A DNA stretch of 17,000 nucleotides from Owenia fusiformis (Eukaryota; Annelida; Polychaeta; Sabellida; Oweniidae). The DNA lies in contig CAIIXF020000390.1 in the NCBI GenBank assembly GCA_903813345.2, positions 1-17,000 of the forward strand. Direction: 5' to 3'. Position numbers and translations under genes: made by a program. Positions 1 to 9,481 of this stretch are shown in pieces; positions within the stretch are counted from its first letter, which is position 1; every line of letters starts with the position of its first letter. Under the pieces are notes generated by a model. It saw nothing but the letters and a program-made list of their open reading frames with translations. It was not told the origin of the DNA and searched no databases.

Positions 1-657
1 CCCTTAATTAGATTGGAAAAACGATTCCGAGATATTTTTCTATAAATCTAGCCTGGATAAGTAAATGCTTTTTGAGAGAAATTGTTTTATTTTTTATTGA
101 CGTGAGTACACTTCGTTGTACACTTTCTAACCCATTCAGCCGCGGACACTGTCGCTCGAATTTATGCTTCGAAACTTACGAAGTGCAGTGTAAGCAACTT
201 ACAAATGCCATGTATTAATAATTTCTCACACTATCCATTTACCCACAAGGCAATAACACGACTATTAAGTTATACTTTATGTGATGATCATTTCTATAAG
301 ACACCGTGCCAGAAATTCGGAATGATCAAAATCTGAGTTTTTTTATCAAAAGCTATGCCAGACTATTGTTATTCTGTTCTATTTTCTGCACATTGTTCCG
401 ACACAACGGGAAACACTATTTTGTAAGCACTACTAAGAAAGAATACTTTATGTGTTATCCATTAGTAATAAGCACGACTAACTACTAATTCTCAGGAATA
501 AAAAGTTCAATCTATTGAGAGATAGATAGAGCTTATCCTCGAACCAGTTACGTCTTATCCGTGTGTCATATGACTACTCTGTTAATTAACTAAGTAAAGT
601 ATTCCAATTAAAAAGTGTTGTATGTTTGCATGCAGCAAGCGTTTAATAATTCTTCGC
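1..657. other. A+T-rich intergenic DNA, no gene seen
   Basis: No coding region, RNA gene or repeat could be supported here. A 60-codon plus-strand frame from 306 to 488 has A+T-driven composition, no recognisable motif and no splice context, so it is treated as chance. Confidence 0.5.
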
Positions 658-720
658 ATATATAATATTGTCCATAAAAGAGTCTGATATATAATATTGC
701 CCATAAAAGATTGGTCTGAT
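658..720. repeat. Two-copy short tandem duplication (~31 bp)
   Basis: ATATAATATTGTCCATAAAA is followed at once by a second copy, with C for T in TGTCC/TGCCC and a small insertion before the shared end GTCTGAT. This is a simple local tandem duplication in A+T-rich DNA. No function is implied. Confidence 0.7.
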
Positions 721-1266
721 AATTACAAGTAACTCATGTTTATTTTGAAACTATTCTTTACGAATTTATGATAAGTGTATAATGTTCAATCATACAAATC
801 GCAGTCAGTGATTGTTCTCCACACTCACCCCTCCCCCTTCCTGACATGAACTATTTTGTAAAACCATTGACAGTGTGGAAAGGATTCTTACACTCGAGTG
901 TCAAGGGGGGGGGGCAGTTATAAAAATATACAAGGCGATGGTTCAAATTGGACAATTTTCAAAACTGCTCAACATGGTGAAAATTTCACGTTTTTAAAGA
1001 ATGCTTGCCCGGCGAGTGGTTTGCTCTGGATTGCGAGAGAACAAAAACTTTGAATTAGGATTTTTCCTAAAACTATCTATACTAAACAACTTTTTAAACC
1101 GTCTCTGATTACATATCATGCCAATTAATACCATTATTGTGTTGACAGGATTAAATATGATATCTATGGAATTATAATTTAATGAACTCAATAGTCTAAA
1201 TGATAATAAGTTCATAATTTAGTCTTGGCTGACTAGTCTTGCATCATCAGAGTTGGATTGCAAATA
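721..1266. other. A+T-rich DNA with one G homopolymer
   Basis: No gene supported. A run of ten G lies at 905-914 after a C-rich stretch near 826-840. The 73-codon minus-strand frame at 994-1215 shows no recognisable family and is probably chance. Confidence 0.45.
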
Positions 1267-1570
1267 CCTCCCTAAATCAAATAATTTAAATTTACAAATT
1301 TACTAGTGTACGGGGTGGGGAAACAAGTCTCCATCCAACCACTAAAGTTTAAAAGGAAGACTATAAGTGTCCCGTGAATTCATTATAATTATCTTAGACA
1401 ATAGTGAAGCGGTACAATCATGGGAGTGTTAATTAATCGGAATGCAAGTTTGGTTTAAAATAACTCCTTTGGATCAAATATTTAAATTCTACTAGAATGC
1501 GGGGAGTGGAAACAAGTCTCCATTCAAGCACTAAATATCAAGAGAAAGATTTCAGTACCCCTTAACTTCA
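1267..1570. repeat. Diverged direct duplication, period about 190 bp
   Basis: Two similar blocks lie in the same orientation. The best-matching cores are around 1305-1346 and 1494-1536 and share GGAAACAAGTCTCCAT followed by a CACTAAA motif. The blocks begin with similar TCAAATA-TTTAAAT sequence and end in purine-rich AAGA-type sequence. Many substitutions and small indels separate them, so the duplication is old. It may be part of a dispersed repeat, but no terminal structure is visible. Confidence 0.7.
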
Positions 1571-2300
1571 CTCCCGGACTTCACTATTCACCACCACCCC
1601 CCCCCCTTTCCCCAGTTATCCTTTATGACCCCAGAATGTTCGTTTCTGTGCCCCCCCCCGTCCATGGCCAGTAAGTAATCTATGTGTATATTGGCTCCCT
1701 CCCAAAAGTGGGAAAACCAGATGCAGGCATAGACATTGACAAGGTGAGGGGATTTAAATATAAAAATAGTCTTGTTTTTGGCTCTGTATTTTGGCACTGT
1801 TTAACGAAGCCGGTTTAAGGAATGAGAGGCAGAAATAATTCCTAGAAATAAGATTGTAGTATTTCAATCAGACAGACGTGATAATGAGTTCGAAAAATAC
1901 ATTTGTCCATTTCCTCTCAAGACGTTTTCAATGGTAATCAAATCGATTTGTTTGCGTGTTTAGCATTGTTTTTCATAACTTGACGCTTCCATGAACATAA
2001 TGACTTTGAAATGAGTTTTTATAATTTTAGCTTTAGTCGGACATGTGTATTTTATATTTCTATATGAACGATGTAGTTATGTGATGTAACATCGCCCCCC
2101 CCCCCAAATTACAGGTATACAAATTTTGATTGGAATGCATTAACTTGCAATTAAAAGCAATTTTAGACTGTTAGATGATCTCTTATGTAATCTAGGTGAT
2201 GTTGGTACACTTCCGCATTTAAGAAAACAAAGACTAAGACAAAGAGAACTAAGCAATTAATCCTTTTGTTATCATTAAATGTTAGATTCTTATTTTTTGA
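1571..2300. other. Intergenic DNA with C homopolymers
   Basis: No gene supported. C runs lie at 1597-1606, 1651-1659 and 2095-2105. The 69-codon minus-strand frame at 1588-1797 translates these runs into glycine-rich sequence (GGG, GKGGG), which marks it as a composition artefact. Confidence 0.45.
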
Positions 2301-2305
2301 TTGGA

Positions 2306-2333
2306 CAATATTAAGACTTCTGTCTTAATATTG
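2306..2333. repeat. Perfect 12-bp hairpin, 4-nt loop
   Basis: CAATATTAAGAC at 2306-2317 is followed by the loop TTCT and then by its exact reverse complement at 2322-2333. Transcribed, it would form a compact stem-loop. No poly-T tail or neighbouring gene suggests a role as terminator or small RNA. Confidence 0.85.
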
Positions 2334-2712
2334 CAGGTATGTGTATAAAATCATGTGAACAACATTATCGTGGAAACTCCCATCTTCATTCTAATAATGT
2401 CTTACATCTATTTCGCAAATGACATAATCCTAAACAACATATGGACATAACGATAATATTGCAGAACTGAGCGAAAAGAAAGGTGGAACAAATCAGATTA
2501 AGATATTTTATTTTTAAAATGCACAAAGGGCAACAGTTGAAGAACAAAAGTTAAAGGCGTTTTGAAATAGATCATGCTTTTATATGATCCCCTTCTATAA
2601 TACTCTTCCCTTTGCATTTGTTCGACTTCATTTCTTAAATGAGAGTTTCGTCTTCTCGTAGGTTATAATTAGACTCTGCACGCAGCGTAAAAGTGCCCCT
2701 ATTATCCATGTT
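2334..2712. other. A+T-rich DNA, nothing recognised
   Basis: Neither strand shows a coding stretch, tandem repeat or clear inverted repeat. Confidence 0.4.
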
Positions 2713-2943
2713 CAGGGGCGTTGCCAACTTTCAGTCGGGGGGGGGGGGGGGTGCGATCGCCAAAAAACAATAACGGTTTTCAGTCGGGGGAGGGGGTTGC
2801 GATCGTGGCAAAAGCAAGCCAAAAGATGCAACTTCCTTCAAAATTGAGCTTGAAGCTTCTATCTCTTCTTCTATTTCTTGGTTCTATTTTATTGGTTATG
2901 CACCGCAACCCCCCCCCCCCCCCTCTGGCTACGCCTATCCCTG
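2713..2943. mobile_element. Possible small inverted-repeat element with G and C tracts
   Basis: The left end CAGGGGCGTTGCCA (2713-2726) is matched in inverted orientation by 2926-2943, which reads CAGGGATAGGCGTAGCCA on the minus strand, with one 4-nt indel. Termini of the form CAGGGGCGTAGCCA are common on hAT-type non-autonomous elements (general knowledge). Inside is a direct repeat, TTTCAGTCGGGGG followed by TGCGATCG, at about 2729-2760 and 2777-2806. A run of 15 G (2737-2751) and a run of 15 C (2909-2923) lie near opposite ends and are themselves complementary. No convincing 8-bp target duplication flanks it, so the call is tentative. Confidence 0.4.
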
Positions 2944-3530
2944 TCGAGAGACAAAAAGAGAAGCGAAAAGACTGTTAAAACAAGTACTTCCAATAAATAC
3001 TTTTACAGTTATATGTGTTTATCAACGACCCTACTTGTCAAATAGAAACGAAAACTAAATTCTTTCATTACGCGAAAACCGTTGAAATATCCACCTGATT
3101 CGCTGGAATAGTCATTAGTCACATTATTTCAGAGCAGACAATTAGCATCTACTATAATATTTATTTTTCTATCCGATATACAAGTGATATTGATATATTT
3201 CCCCGGACAATGTGTTTTCTCATGATCCGTTGACATCATCAACAATTTGATTTACCACAAGAGAGTAACCAACATTCCTTAATTAAAAAGTTGACATTTC
3301 TTGAATTTTATAGCAAAAACACTTTGACACAATAACATCGAGGCAAAATCAAAACATGGTGTGGAAATAAAAGGCATACAAAATGGCCATTAAAATGAAA
3401 TTCTTGTTCATAAAAGTATCAACTTTATTACATTGGACGCAAATACAAAGTATAGAATAAATAAAAATAACGTCTTCCCAGAGATAACAATACAGATCAG
3501 TAAGTCAACAAATCTAACTGTTAAATAAAC
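2944..3530. other. A+T-rich left flank of the large inverted repeat
   Basis: No gene or repeat recognised. The segment ends with CTGTTAAATAAAC (3518-3530), which recurs with one mismatch at the other end of the 11.4-kb structure. Confidence 0.45.
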
Positions 3531-3960
3531 AACAGGATCTTAAGAGGTTCTGGACAAATCATTTGATTCTGGACTTGTCATATTTTTTTTTCAACGAAAT
3601 CACATCCAAGGGTTGAATTTTTATTAGCTATTTAGAGAGTGAGTCCTGCCTAGTATTAATTTCAATAAAAAAGTTAAAATAGAACCCTATTTGAGAGTCA
3701 ATCTAATACTTACATTACATTGATAAATTAAGGCAAATCCTGAAATATTTTTAAAGTGCATTTTTTATGAAATATTATCCAGCAAAACATGAAACGGTCT
3801 TATTTAAATACAAATCATAACATGATGATATTTTTCATGATACATTTTTCATTTTTAATTTAGCTGAAAACCCTTACATGATGATGTGTTTTCATAACTT
3901 CTTTCATAAAATTCCATCAAGGGGTGAAGATAAAATGATCGAATTTAAGTGATTTAAGGA

Positions 3961-4203
3961 TCACGACAATATGTTTTCTTGGATATTTTCTACGAAATCC
4001 CATCCAATGGTCAAGGTAAAATTTTGATTTGGTATTAGGTCACGTGTTCCAAAGATCCATATAAGGCCCATAGAACCATATAGGAAAGTCATTTTGAATG
4101 TCACGTGATAGATCCATATAAGGCTTTTAGAACCATGTCGGGAAAGATGAGGGGAAGCCCCTGACACCTGTTTCACGATTTTTTCGGTTTTTATGCACTT
4201 CAT
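3961..4203 (-). other. 80-codon open frame in the left arm, probably not a gene
   Basis: The frame starts MKCIKTEKIVKQVSGASPH and ends near TIGWDFVENIQENILS. Its twin in the right arm is also open. No protein family is recognised. The differences from the twin are three amino-acid changes (V/L, V/I, L/F), one in-frame QN indel and only one silent change that I found. That pattern does not suggest selection on a protein. The frame is most simply an open stretch within a duplicated repeat, though a small element-encoded peptide is not excluded. Confidence 0.2.
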
Positions 4204-4341
4204 TATTGTACCGAAGTTTGCCGATTCGATTCGTCGTATTTCGGAATCCTGGTGACAATTTTATACTCCAATTGGAGTTTTTTTGATCTACTTCTTATGA
4301 CGAAAATTCCCGACCCTTGTTCGGATTAATCCGGATTTTCT

Positions 4342-4549
4342 GACCTACTTTATCTACCGAGATTTCACGAGTTAACATTCGTCTCATTTCGGAATCCTGG
4401 TGACAATTTTATACTCCATTGGAGTATTTTTGATCTACTTTTTCTGACCTACTTTATCTACCGAGATTTCACGAGTTAACATTCGTCTCATTTCGGAATC
4501 CTGGTGACAATTTTATACTCCATTGGAGTATTTTTGATCTACTTTTTCT
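4342..4549. repeat. 104-bp tandem repeat, two full units (left arm)
   Basis: Units begin GACCTACTTTATCTACCGAG at 4342 and 4446, exactly 104 bp apart, and are essentially identical. Each contains the near-palindrome ATACTCCATTGGAGTAT. A diverged further copy with a small insertion lies just before (about 4230-4341). The right arm carries three full units, so copy number changed after the arms separated. Confidence 0.92.
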
Positions 4550-4597
4550 GGATTTTGCCCTACTTATTATATCTTGACAACAAGCAAATCAAAAAGT

Positions 4598-4690
4598 TCG
4601 ACATGAACGGGTCTCGATCAACTAACCTAGAGCATGGAAGCCAGGCACGCTAACCATGAGGCCAACGTGCTACCGATATGAAAGAACAAA
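4598..4690 (-). repeat. tRNA-derived (SINE-like) segment, left arm
   Basis: On the minus strand this has an A-box-like TGGCCTCATGGTTAGCGTGCC-type stretch ending near 4644 and a B-box match GATCGAGAC (reverse complement at 4611-4619). The spacing from A to B equals that of a true tRNA (about 45 nt). The acceptor and T stems do not pair well, so it is a decayed tRNA-like promoter head, not a working tRNA gene. The same segment is at 13687-13758 in the other arm. Confidence 0.55.
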
Positions 4691-4780
4691 AGTATTATAT
4701 ATTTATACCGAGCGTCAATTCAAAATGATCCTCACTTTTGACTCCACTTAAATACGACTCGTCAGTTGTATCCAGAATAG

Positions 4781-4845
4781 GTGGACGCCTATGGCGCTAG
4801 TGAATAACCAAGTCCCAGGTGAGTGGTTCGTATCCCTCCGTGATA
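4781..4845 (+). repeat. Second tRNA-like segment, left arm
   Basis: ATGGCGCTAGTGAATAACC resembles a degraded A box and GGTTCGTATCC (4825-4835) a B box with one off-consensus base. The spacing (about 34 nt) is shorter than in a tRNA. It lies in the opposite orientation to the other tRNA-like segment of this arm. It is best read as a decayed SINE fragment. Confidence 0.35.
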
Positions 4846-4985
4846 TACTATTTTTGTTTTATTAAATACGACAGAAAGGAGCAAGATGTAGGTTGAAAAC
4901 AAGACGTTAGTTTGTTTCAAAACAGTTTGGAAACATTAATCTCTGATAATTTAAGGTTTTCCACTCCTGAAGGGCCTCTAGATCT

Positions 4986-5135
4986 ATGAAATTCATTAAT
5001 CCACTCAGTAAAAATACGATTTCTCTGCAATCTGATGTCCAATCAAGATCATTCAAATATATATGTATTCCTGACACGTTTGGGCGTCCGGGAATAGCAA
5101 GGTCTACACAAAGTTTGCACGCGAAATTGACTTAA
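4986..5135 (+). other. 49-codon frame mirrored across the fold-back repeat
   Basis: The frame begins MKFINPLSKNTISL, contains PDTFGRPG and stops with KLT. The minus-strand frame at 6404-6601 contains the matching FVKPLSKITISL and PDTFGHP and stops at the same codon, with no indel. About 30 of 47 residues agree and the DNA is about 83% identical. Most differences change amino acids and only about four are silent, so current protein-level selection is not supported. It could be a decayed coding remnant carried by the fold-back. No family recognised. Confidence 0.25.
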
Positions 5136-6538
5136 TTCATGACTGAAATCAGGAAGACAAAATTTGAGATTCACAAACAAAATTGCTTGTGAAAACTATT
5201 TACAAAAGTGTTCCAGAGACTCTAATCTACTTGGCTAAGGTTGTATTTGAAGATACATATACATTGCCTTATTAAGCAAGTAGAGGGGCATACAGAACAC
5301 GGAAGCAAATGCTATGTTGAAAATTTTCTATATTTCAATTTGAACCTGTTATTACATGTCACGTAGGCCAGTGTTTTATATGGGGATTATATTGTACTTT
5401 ACTTGTTTACATGAACGTAAATCATTACATGAAATCTGCATTCTTCCGGTTTTAATCTGGGTTTGTCTTGTCTTATTGGGGCTTTTCGACTTTAAAACAA
5501 ACCCTACCTAAATGGATTGTGTCTCGGGAAAGTTTTTGTAAATAGTTATCATAAACAATTCTGAAAGGATAGAGAATTTTCGTTATACGTTTTTTAAAAA
5601 CTTATACGTATACTTATACTTATAAACCCAATAAACAAGGTGTTTCATAATTTCCTAATTCGTCGGGAAATATCTCCTAGGACGGTAATAAAAAGGGCCA
5701 ATGGCATACCATCCGTACCCCCTTGATGCAAAGCATGTTTAGTTGTGTCATATGTGTTTTCTAGAATCAAATAGGCTGATATAGCACACGGGTTTTACAG
5801 ATTTATCTACTCTCAAATATATTTTTTGTAGATGATCGTTTTGAATCACCTTGTAGAAATAACGAAGGGAGAATTAGTTCAGCAAATGAATGAGTCGAGC
5901 TGTTTGATTGGATACTATGCCTATTCAGCCGATTAATTTTAATAAGCCATTCTGGTCAGTAGGTCCACACATATACTATGCGGAGATCCAACTCTGTAAG
6001 TTTATAATCTGCGTATAAAGGCCCTTTTATACGTAAAAACTTAAAAATTGACCTTATAATTTCATGAGAACTTTGAAATGATCGACTCGTTCGTGTAGTG
6101 ATTCACTTTAAAGGCTCTTGTTTATCGTACACTACAAGGACCCGTCAACTAGCGTTTAGTTTATCGTGTTCATAATTGACACTAGCAAAGGACATTGTAT
6201 TCGCAGTCCCTAGTTGATGATGGAGCTTGAATATATCGGGAATAGTTATGCCCCTCTTGGTACAGATTATGAAAATCAATTTGAATTGATTTTAGTTCGA
6301 CAAGACCCTTTAAACTATAAGTATACGTATACGTTTTTGAAACAACTTATAACGAAAATTCTCTAATATCACATATTTTTGTCTTCCCGATTTCAGTCAT
6401 GAATTACGTCAATTTCTCGTGCAAACATTGGGTAGACGTTGTCATAACCGGATGCCCGAACGTGTCAGGAACATATTGATACTCGAATGATGTTGATTGA
6501 ACATCAGGGTGCAGAGAAATCGTAATTTTACTGAGTGG
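5001..6538. mobile_element. Older fold-back (inverted-repeat) element
   Basis: Left arm pieces 5001-5163 and about 5570-5618 match right arm pieces about 6378-6538 and 6316-6364 in inverted orientation. Outer ends are CCACTCAG and CTGAGTGG. Identity is roughly 80% by eye over the outer block, with a perfect 16-bp stretch TATACGTATACTTATA at 5603-5618 and 6316-6331. The central loop (about 5619-6315) has no gene. The element is clearly older than the surrounding giant repeat and directly abuts its left arm. Confidence 0.75.
5180..5564. mobile_element. MITE-like insertion inside one fold-back arm
   Basis: The fold-back right arm has about 13 bp (6365-6377) where the left arm has about 405 bp, so this block is extra. 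Its own ends are inverted repeats: AAAACTATTTACAAAA near 5192-5208 matches TTTTTGTAAATAGTTAT near 5532-5549, and the flanking AATTG/CAATT and CAGAGAC/GTCTCGG pairs extend the match to about 40 bp. This fits a small non-autonomous DNA element that inserted after the fold-back formed. No target duplication was defined. Confidence 0.5.
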
Positions 6539-6601
6539 CTTCACGAAAAGCAGCACTTTAGACCACCTTAAAGAGACTCTATTGAGACTTCTCTGTGGCA
6601 T
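6404..6601 (-). other. 65-codon frame, right partner of the fold-back
   Basis: Reads MPQRSLNRVSLRWSKVLLF and then the block shared with 4986-5135, ending KLT at the same stop. The upstream part has only weak similarity to the left partner. No family recognised. Base changes relative to the partner are mostly amino-acid changing, so a functional gene is unlikely. Confidence 0.2.
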
Positions 6602-6604
6602 TTT

Positions 6605-7465
6605 TTCTTTATTCCTTTTTGTTTTGAATTTTTAACACCATAACATAAACTAACTACTCAATATGCAACTTTTCACCGCGTAGAATTTTAAAATGTTAAG
6701 TTTGAAAATTCTATTTTTATAATGGAGATCAATGGGAAAAACTACATAATTTGAATTATTTTCAAACGTAGCGGCGCGATTTTGATAAAATTGACAGATA
6801 TTATTAATATTGGTAAGACAAAATGTTTGATGAAAAATGAAGAAAATTCACCGTCCTGGTTACGCAAACTATAGAAAAATTTGAAATAATCATAAAAACC
6901 TGTAAAAATAGATTGAAGGGGGTGATATTCATTTTTAATGTGCCTTTCACTACTACAGGGTAACCATAATTTTGGTACTGATTTGATTTTTCAATGAAAA
7001 TCATTTCTATAGTGTATAGTCAGTTTAAATAATACAATTGCTATATTTCTTTACTGAACAGTGCAATCATTTATTTATTTATCAACAGTAATGCAAACTA
7101 CATATTATACAGTTAGTAAAATATTAAAATAATTCTATTAAAATTAAAGCATTGAGATGATACTTAAATAATTACATATCATATTGATAGGCATATTATA
7201 TTATAGGATTTAAACCAATGACTCAATGCATTGTAGATGATTAAATTTAACATATGTCCTGATTCTAGACTATGAACGAGGGTGGTAGTCCGAATTCAAA
7301 GCCTAGACTAGAAGACATAAGTGAATTGAAGCATCCACTATTCATTGAATCATGTGCTTTAATTCAATTTCACACATTGCAAAATAATCTTTACAATTTC
7401 ACTTAACAGAATGATATTTTTTCAAAGATATGTTATACTTTTAGAATCATTTGCTTCAAAGAATT
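6605..7465. other. A+T-rich spacer, nothing recognised
   Basis: Very A+T-rich with scattered poly-A and poly-T. The 66-codon minus-strand frame at 6804-7004 is hydrophobic and A+T-driven, with no motif. No tandem or inverted repeat was found. Confidence 0.45.
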
Positions 7466-7469
7466 GAAC

Positions 7470-8390
7470 TATGGCGGCCTTTTCTCGTTATTTTACGATT
7501 TTTGCTGTAACTCGAAAAGTAGTCGAGCGATTTTGTTCATATTTGGTATATGAAAACTATAAGCATGGCACACTGTCTAATGACTCTTCTGGTAGAAGGC
7601 GGCCATTTTAACGTATTTTACTATAACACGAAAAGTAGTGGAGCGATTTTGTTCATATTTGGTATGTGAATACTATAAGCATGGCACACTGTCTAATGAC
7701 ACTTTTGGTAGAAGGCAGCCATTTTGAAAAATGGCCGTCATTTTAACGTATTTTACTATAACTCGAAAAGTAGTCGAGCGATTTTGTTCATATTTGGTAT
7801 ATGAAAACTATAAGCATGGCACACTGTCTAATGACTCTTCTGGTAGAAGGCGGCCATTTTAACGTATTTTACTATAACACGAAAAGTAGTGGAGCGATTT
7901 TGTTCATATTTGGTATGTGAATACTATAAGCATGGCACACTGTCTAATGACACTTTTGGTAGAAGGCAGCCATTTTGAAAAATGGCCGTCATTTTAACGT
8001 ATTTTACTATAACTCGAAAAGTAGTCCAGCGATTTTGTTCATATTTGGTATATGAAAACTATAAGCATGGCACACTGTCTAATGACTCTTCTGGTAGAAG
8101 GCGGCCATTTTAACGTATTTTACTATAACACGAAAAGTAGTGGAGCGATTTTGTTCATATTTGGTATGTGAATACTATAAGCATGGCACACTGTCTAATG
8201 ACACTTTTGGTAGAAGGCAGCCATTTTGAAAAATGGCCGTCATTTTAACGTATTTTACTATAACTCGAAAAGTAGTAGAGCGATTTTGTTCATATTTGAT
8301 GCGTGAATACTATAAGCGTGGCACACTGTCTAATGACACTTTTGGTAGAAGGTGGCCATTTTGAAAAATGGCTGCCATTTTTGCTGTATA
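7470..8390. repeat. 251-bp higher-order satellite array
   Basis: The motif TCGAAAAGTAGTCGAGCG recurs at 7512, 7763, 8014 and 8265, exactly 251 bp apart. Halfway lies a sister motif CACGAAAAGTAGTGGAGCG (first at 7627), so each 251-bp unit is a dimer of a 116-bp and a 135-bp subunit. Both share ATTTTGTTCATATTTGGTAT and CATGGCACACTGTCTAATGA. The longer subunit carries the palindrome GCCATTTTGAAAAATGGC. Dimers are almost identical (one has GTCCAGCG for GTCGAGCG), while subunits within a dimer differ more. The last copy is more diverged. Both array edges contain TTTTTGCTGTA. Confidence 0.95.
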
Positions 8391-9268
8391 CTTTGTTTGT
8401 AAAAAAAATGCCAGCCATGGCTGTTCGATTGGATTTGCTACACTTTGGTGTTGCTGTTGTCTAGTTGAAGGATGGATGGACGGACAAATGGAGGGGTCTC
8501 TATAGCTTATCCCCTAATCTTCGTTGGATTGAACAATTGTGAATATGGTTTGTTGGACAAATAAAACTGATTGAATGTCTAAAAGCAAATAATGAAGTGG
8601 TAATTTATTTAAAATCATTAAAATCTCAAACATGCTTGCTTTGGTCTAGTCACTTAATTCCTAAATGTCCCGTAATTAGTATCTATATACCTTATTAGAT
8701 GCAGTGAAGGAGTTAAATCATTGGGATATGAATAAATCATGCAAAACATATTTTGTACATATTTCTCATCATTTAGGGTTACCCAGTAGTTTACAAGCTG
8801 ACCTTTGCAAAATATATTTCACTTACTATCCTCATTCGCTATCACGCTATCTAGTTTCTTTCCAAATTGGCCTGGATTGCCTGGTTTATTGGTTTTAGCG
8901 AACCGTCCATTTCGTCGAACCATCATTTTGCTAAGGTTGTTTGTGATGAATATACAATATTCAGTTACATATAACTGTACAGCAACTTTATGCAAGGGAA
9001 GGTAATTGTGTGAGAGCACATAAAGTACACGAAGTATTGACCCACTTGTCTCAGTGAATCTTATAAACAGTGCATAAAGTTTTTTCTATGCAATGATTGG
9101 CTCACAGTTACTTATAGTGTAAGTTATTTTATTTCTATACAGTGTGGAATAGAGTGTATAAACTTTTACAGTTTCAAGCAGGTTTTAGTGTTTTCTGACC
9201 AATGATATATTCAGACTTATTCATTTCACGATTATGTAATACTGACCTACATATCTGTATAGCATATC
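8391..9268. other. Spacer without recognised gene
   Basis: Contains a short simple stretch GATGGATGGACGGACAAATGG (partial) near 8470 and otherwise A+T-rich DNA. Three overlapping 64-66 codon frames on both strands at 8704-9019 compete for the same bases; none has a recognisable domain or splice context. Confidence 0.4.
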
Positions 9269-9270
9269 TT

Positions 9271-9297
9271 TAAATACAACTCGTCAGTTGTATCCAG
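9271..9297 (+). repeat. Interior copy of an arm sequence with an 8-bp hairpin
   Basis: TAAATACAACTCGTCAGTTG, continuing TATCCAG, matches 4749-4775 of the left arm in direct orientation (and the right arm in inverse) with one mismatch. Here ATACAACT and AGTTGTAT form a perfect 8-bp stem around CGTC. The match stops after TATCCAG, so it is a short shared module. It may be the end of a repeat family present in both places. Confidence 0.7.
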
Positions 9298-9481
9298 TTG
9301 GAATCCCAGCGTATTTTTTTAATTTTTTTAATTATATGGTTGTGCTTTGATTTTACGCTGAAAACATTTATAACTACGTCAACTTTATATTAAAACATTT
9401 ATTATCTTTTCAGTTGTATTAAAATGTAAAATATGATATATGTCAGCTTATTGGTTTCTGGAGAACAGCCAAGGTTTAAAG
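9298..9481. other. A+T-rich spacer
   Basis: Poly-T stretches and no coding or repeat structure recognised. Confidence 0.4.

Larger units (their letters stand above)
3531..5001 (+). repeat. Left arm of the giant inverted repeat
   Basis: Starts AACAGGATCTTAAG and ends near GAAATTCATTAATC. Compared by eye with the reverse complement of the right arm, nearly every position matches. Differences are scattered substitutions, a roughly 13-bp extra stretch near 3673-3685, one 6-bp slippage in a CAAAAT hexamer, and one fewer 104-bp tandem unit. The arm holds an 80-codon minus-strand frame, the tandem repeat and two tRNA-like segments. Confidence 0.93.

Noticed and set aside
2721-2978. 85-codon plus-strand frame
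   Set aside because: Translates the G and C runs (GGGG, PPPPP) of a repeat element; composition artefact.
7470-8390. CRISPR-like array
   Set aside because: Units are 251 bp and contiguous with no short repeat plus unique spacers; this is a eukaryotic satellite.
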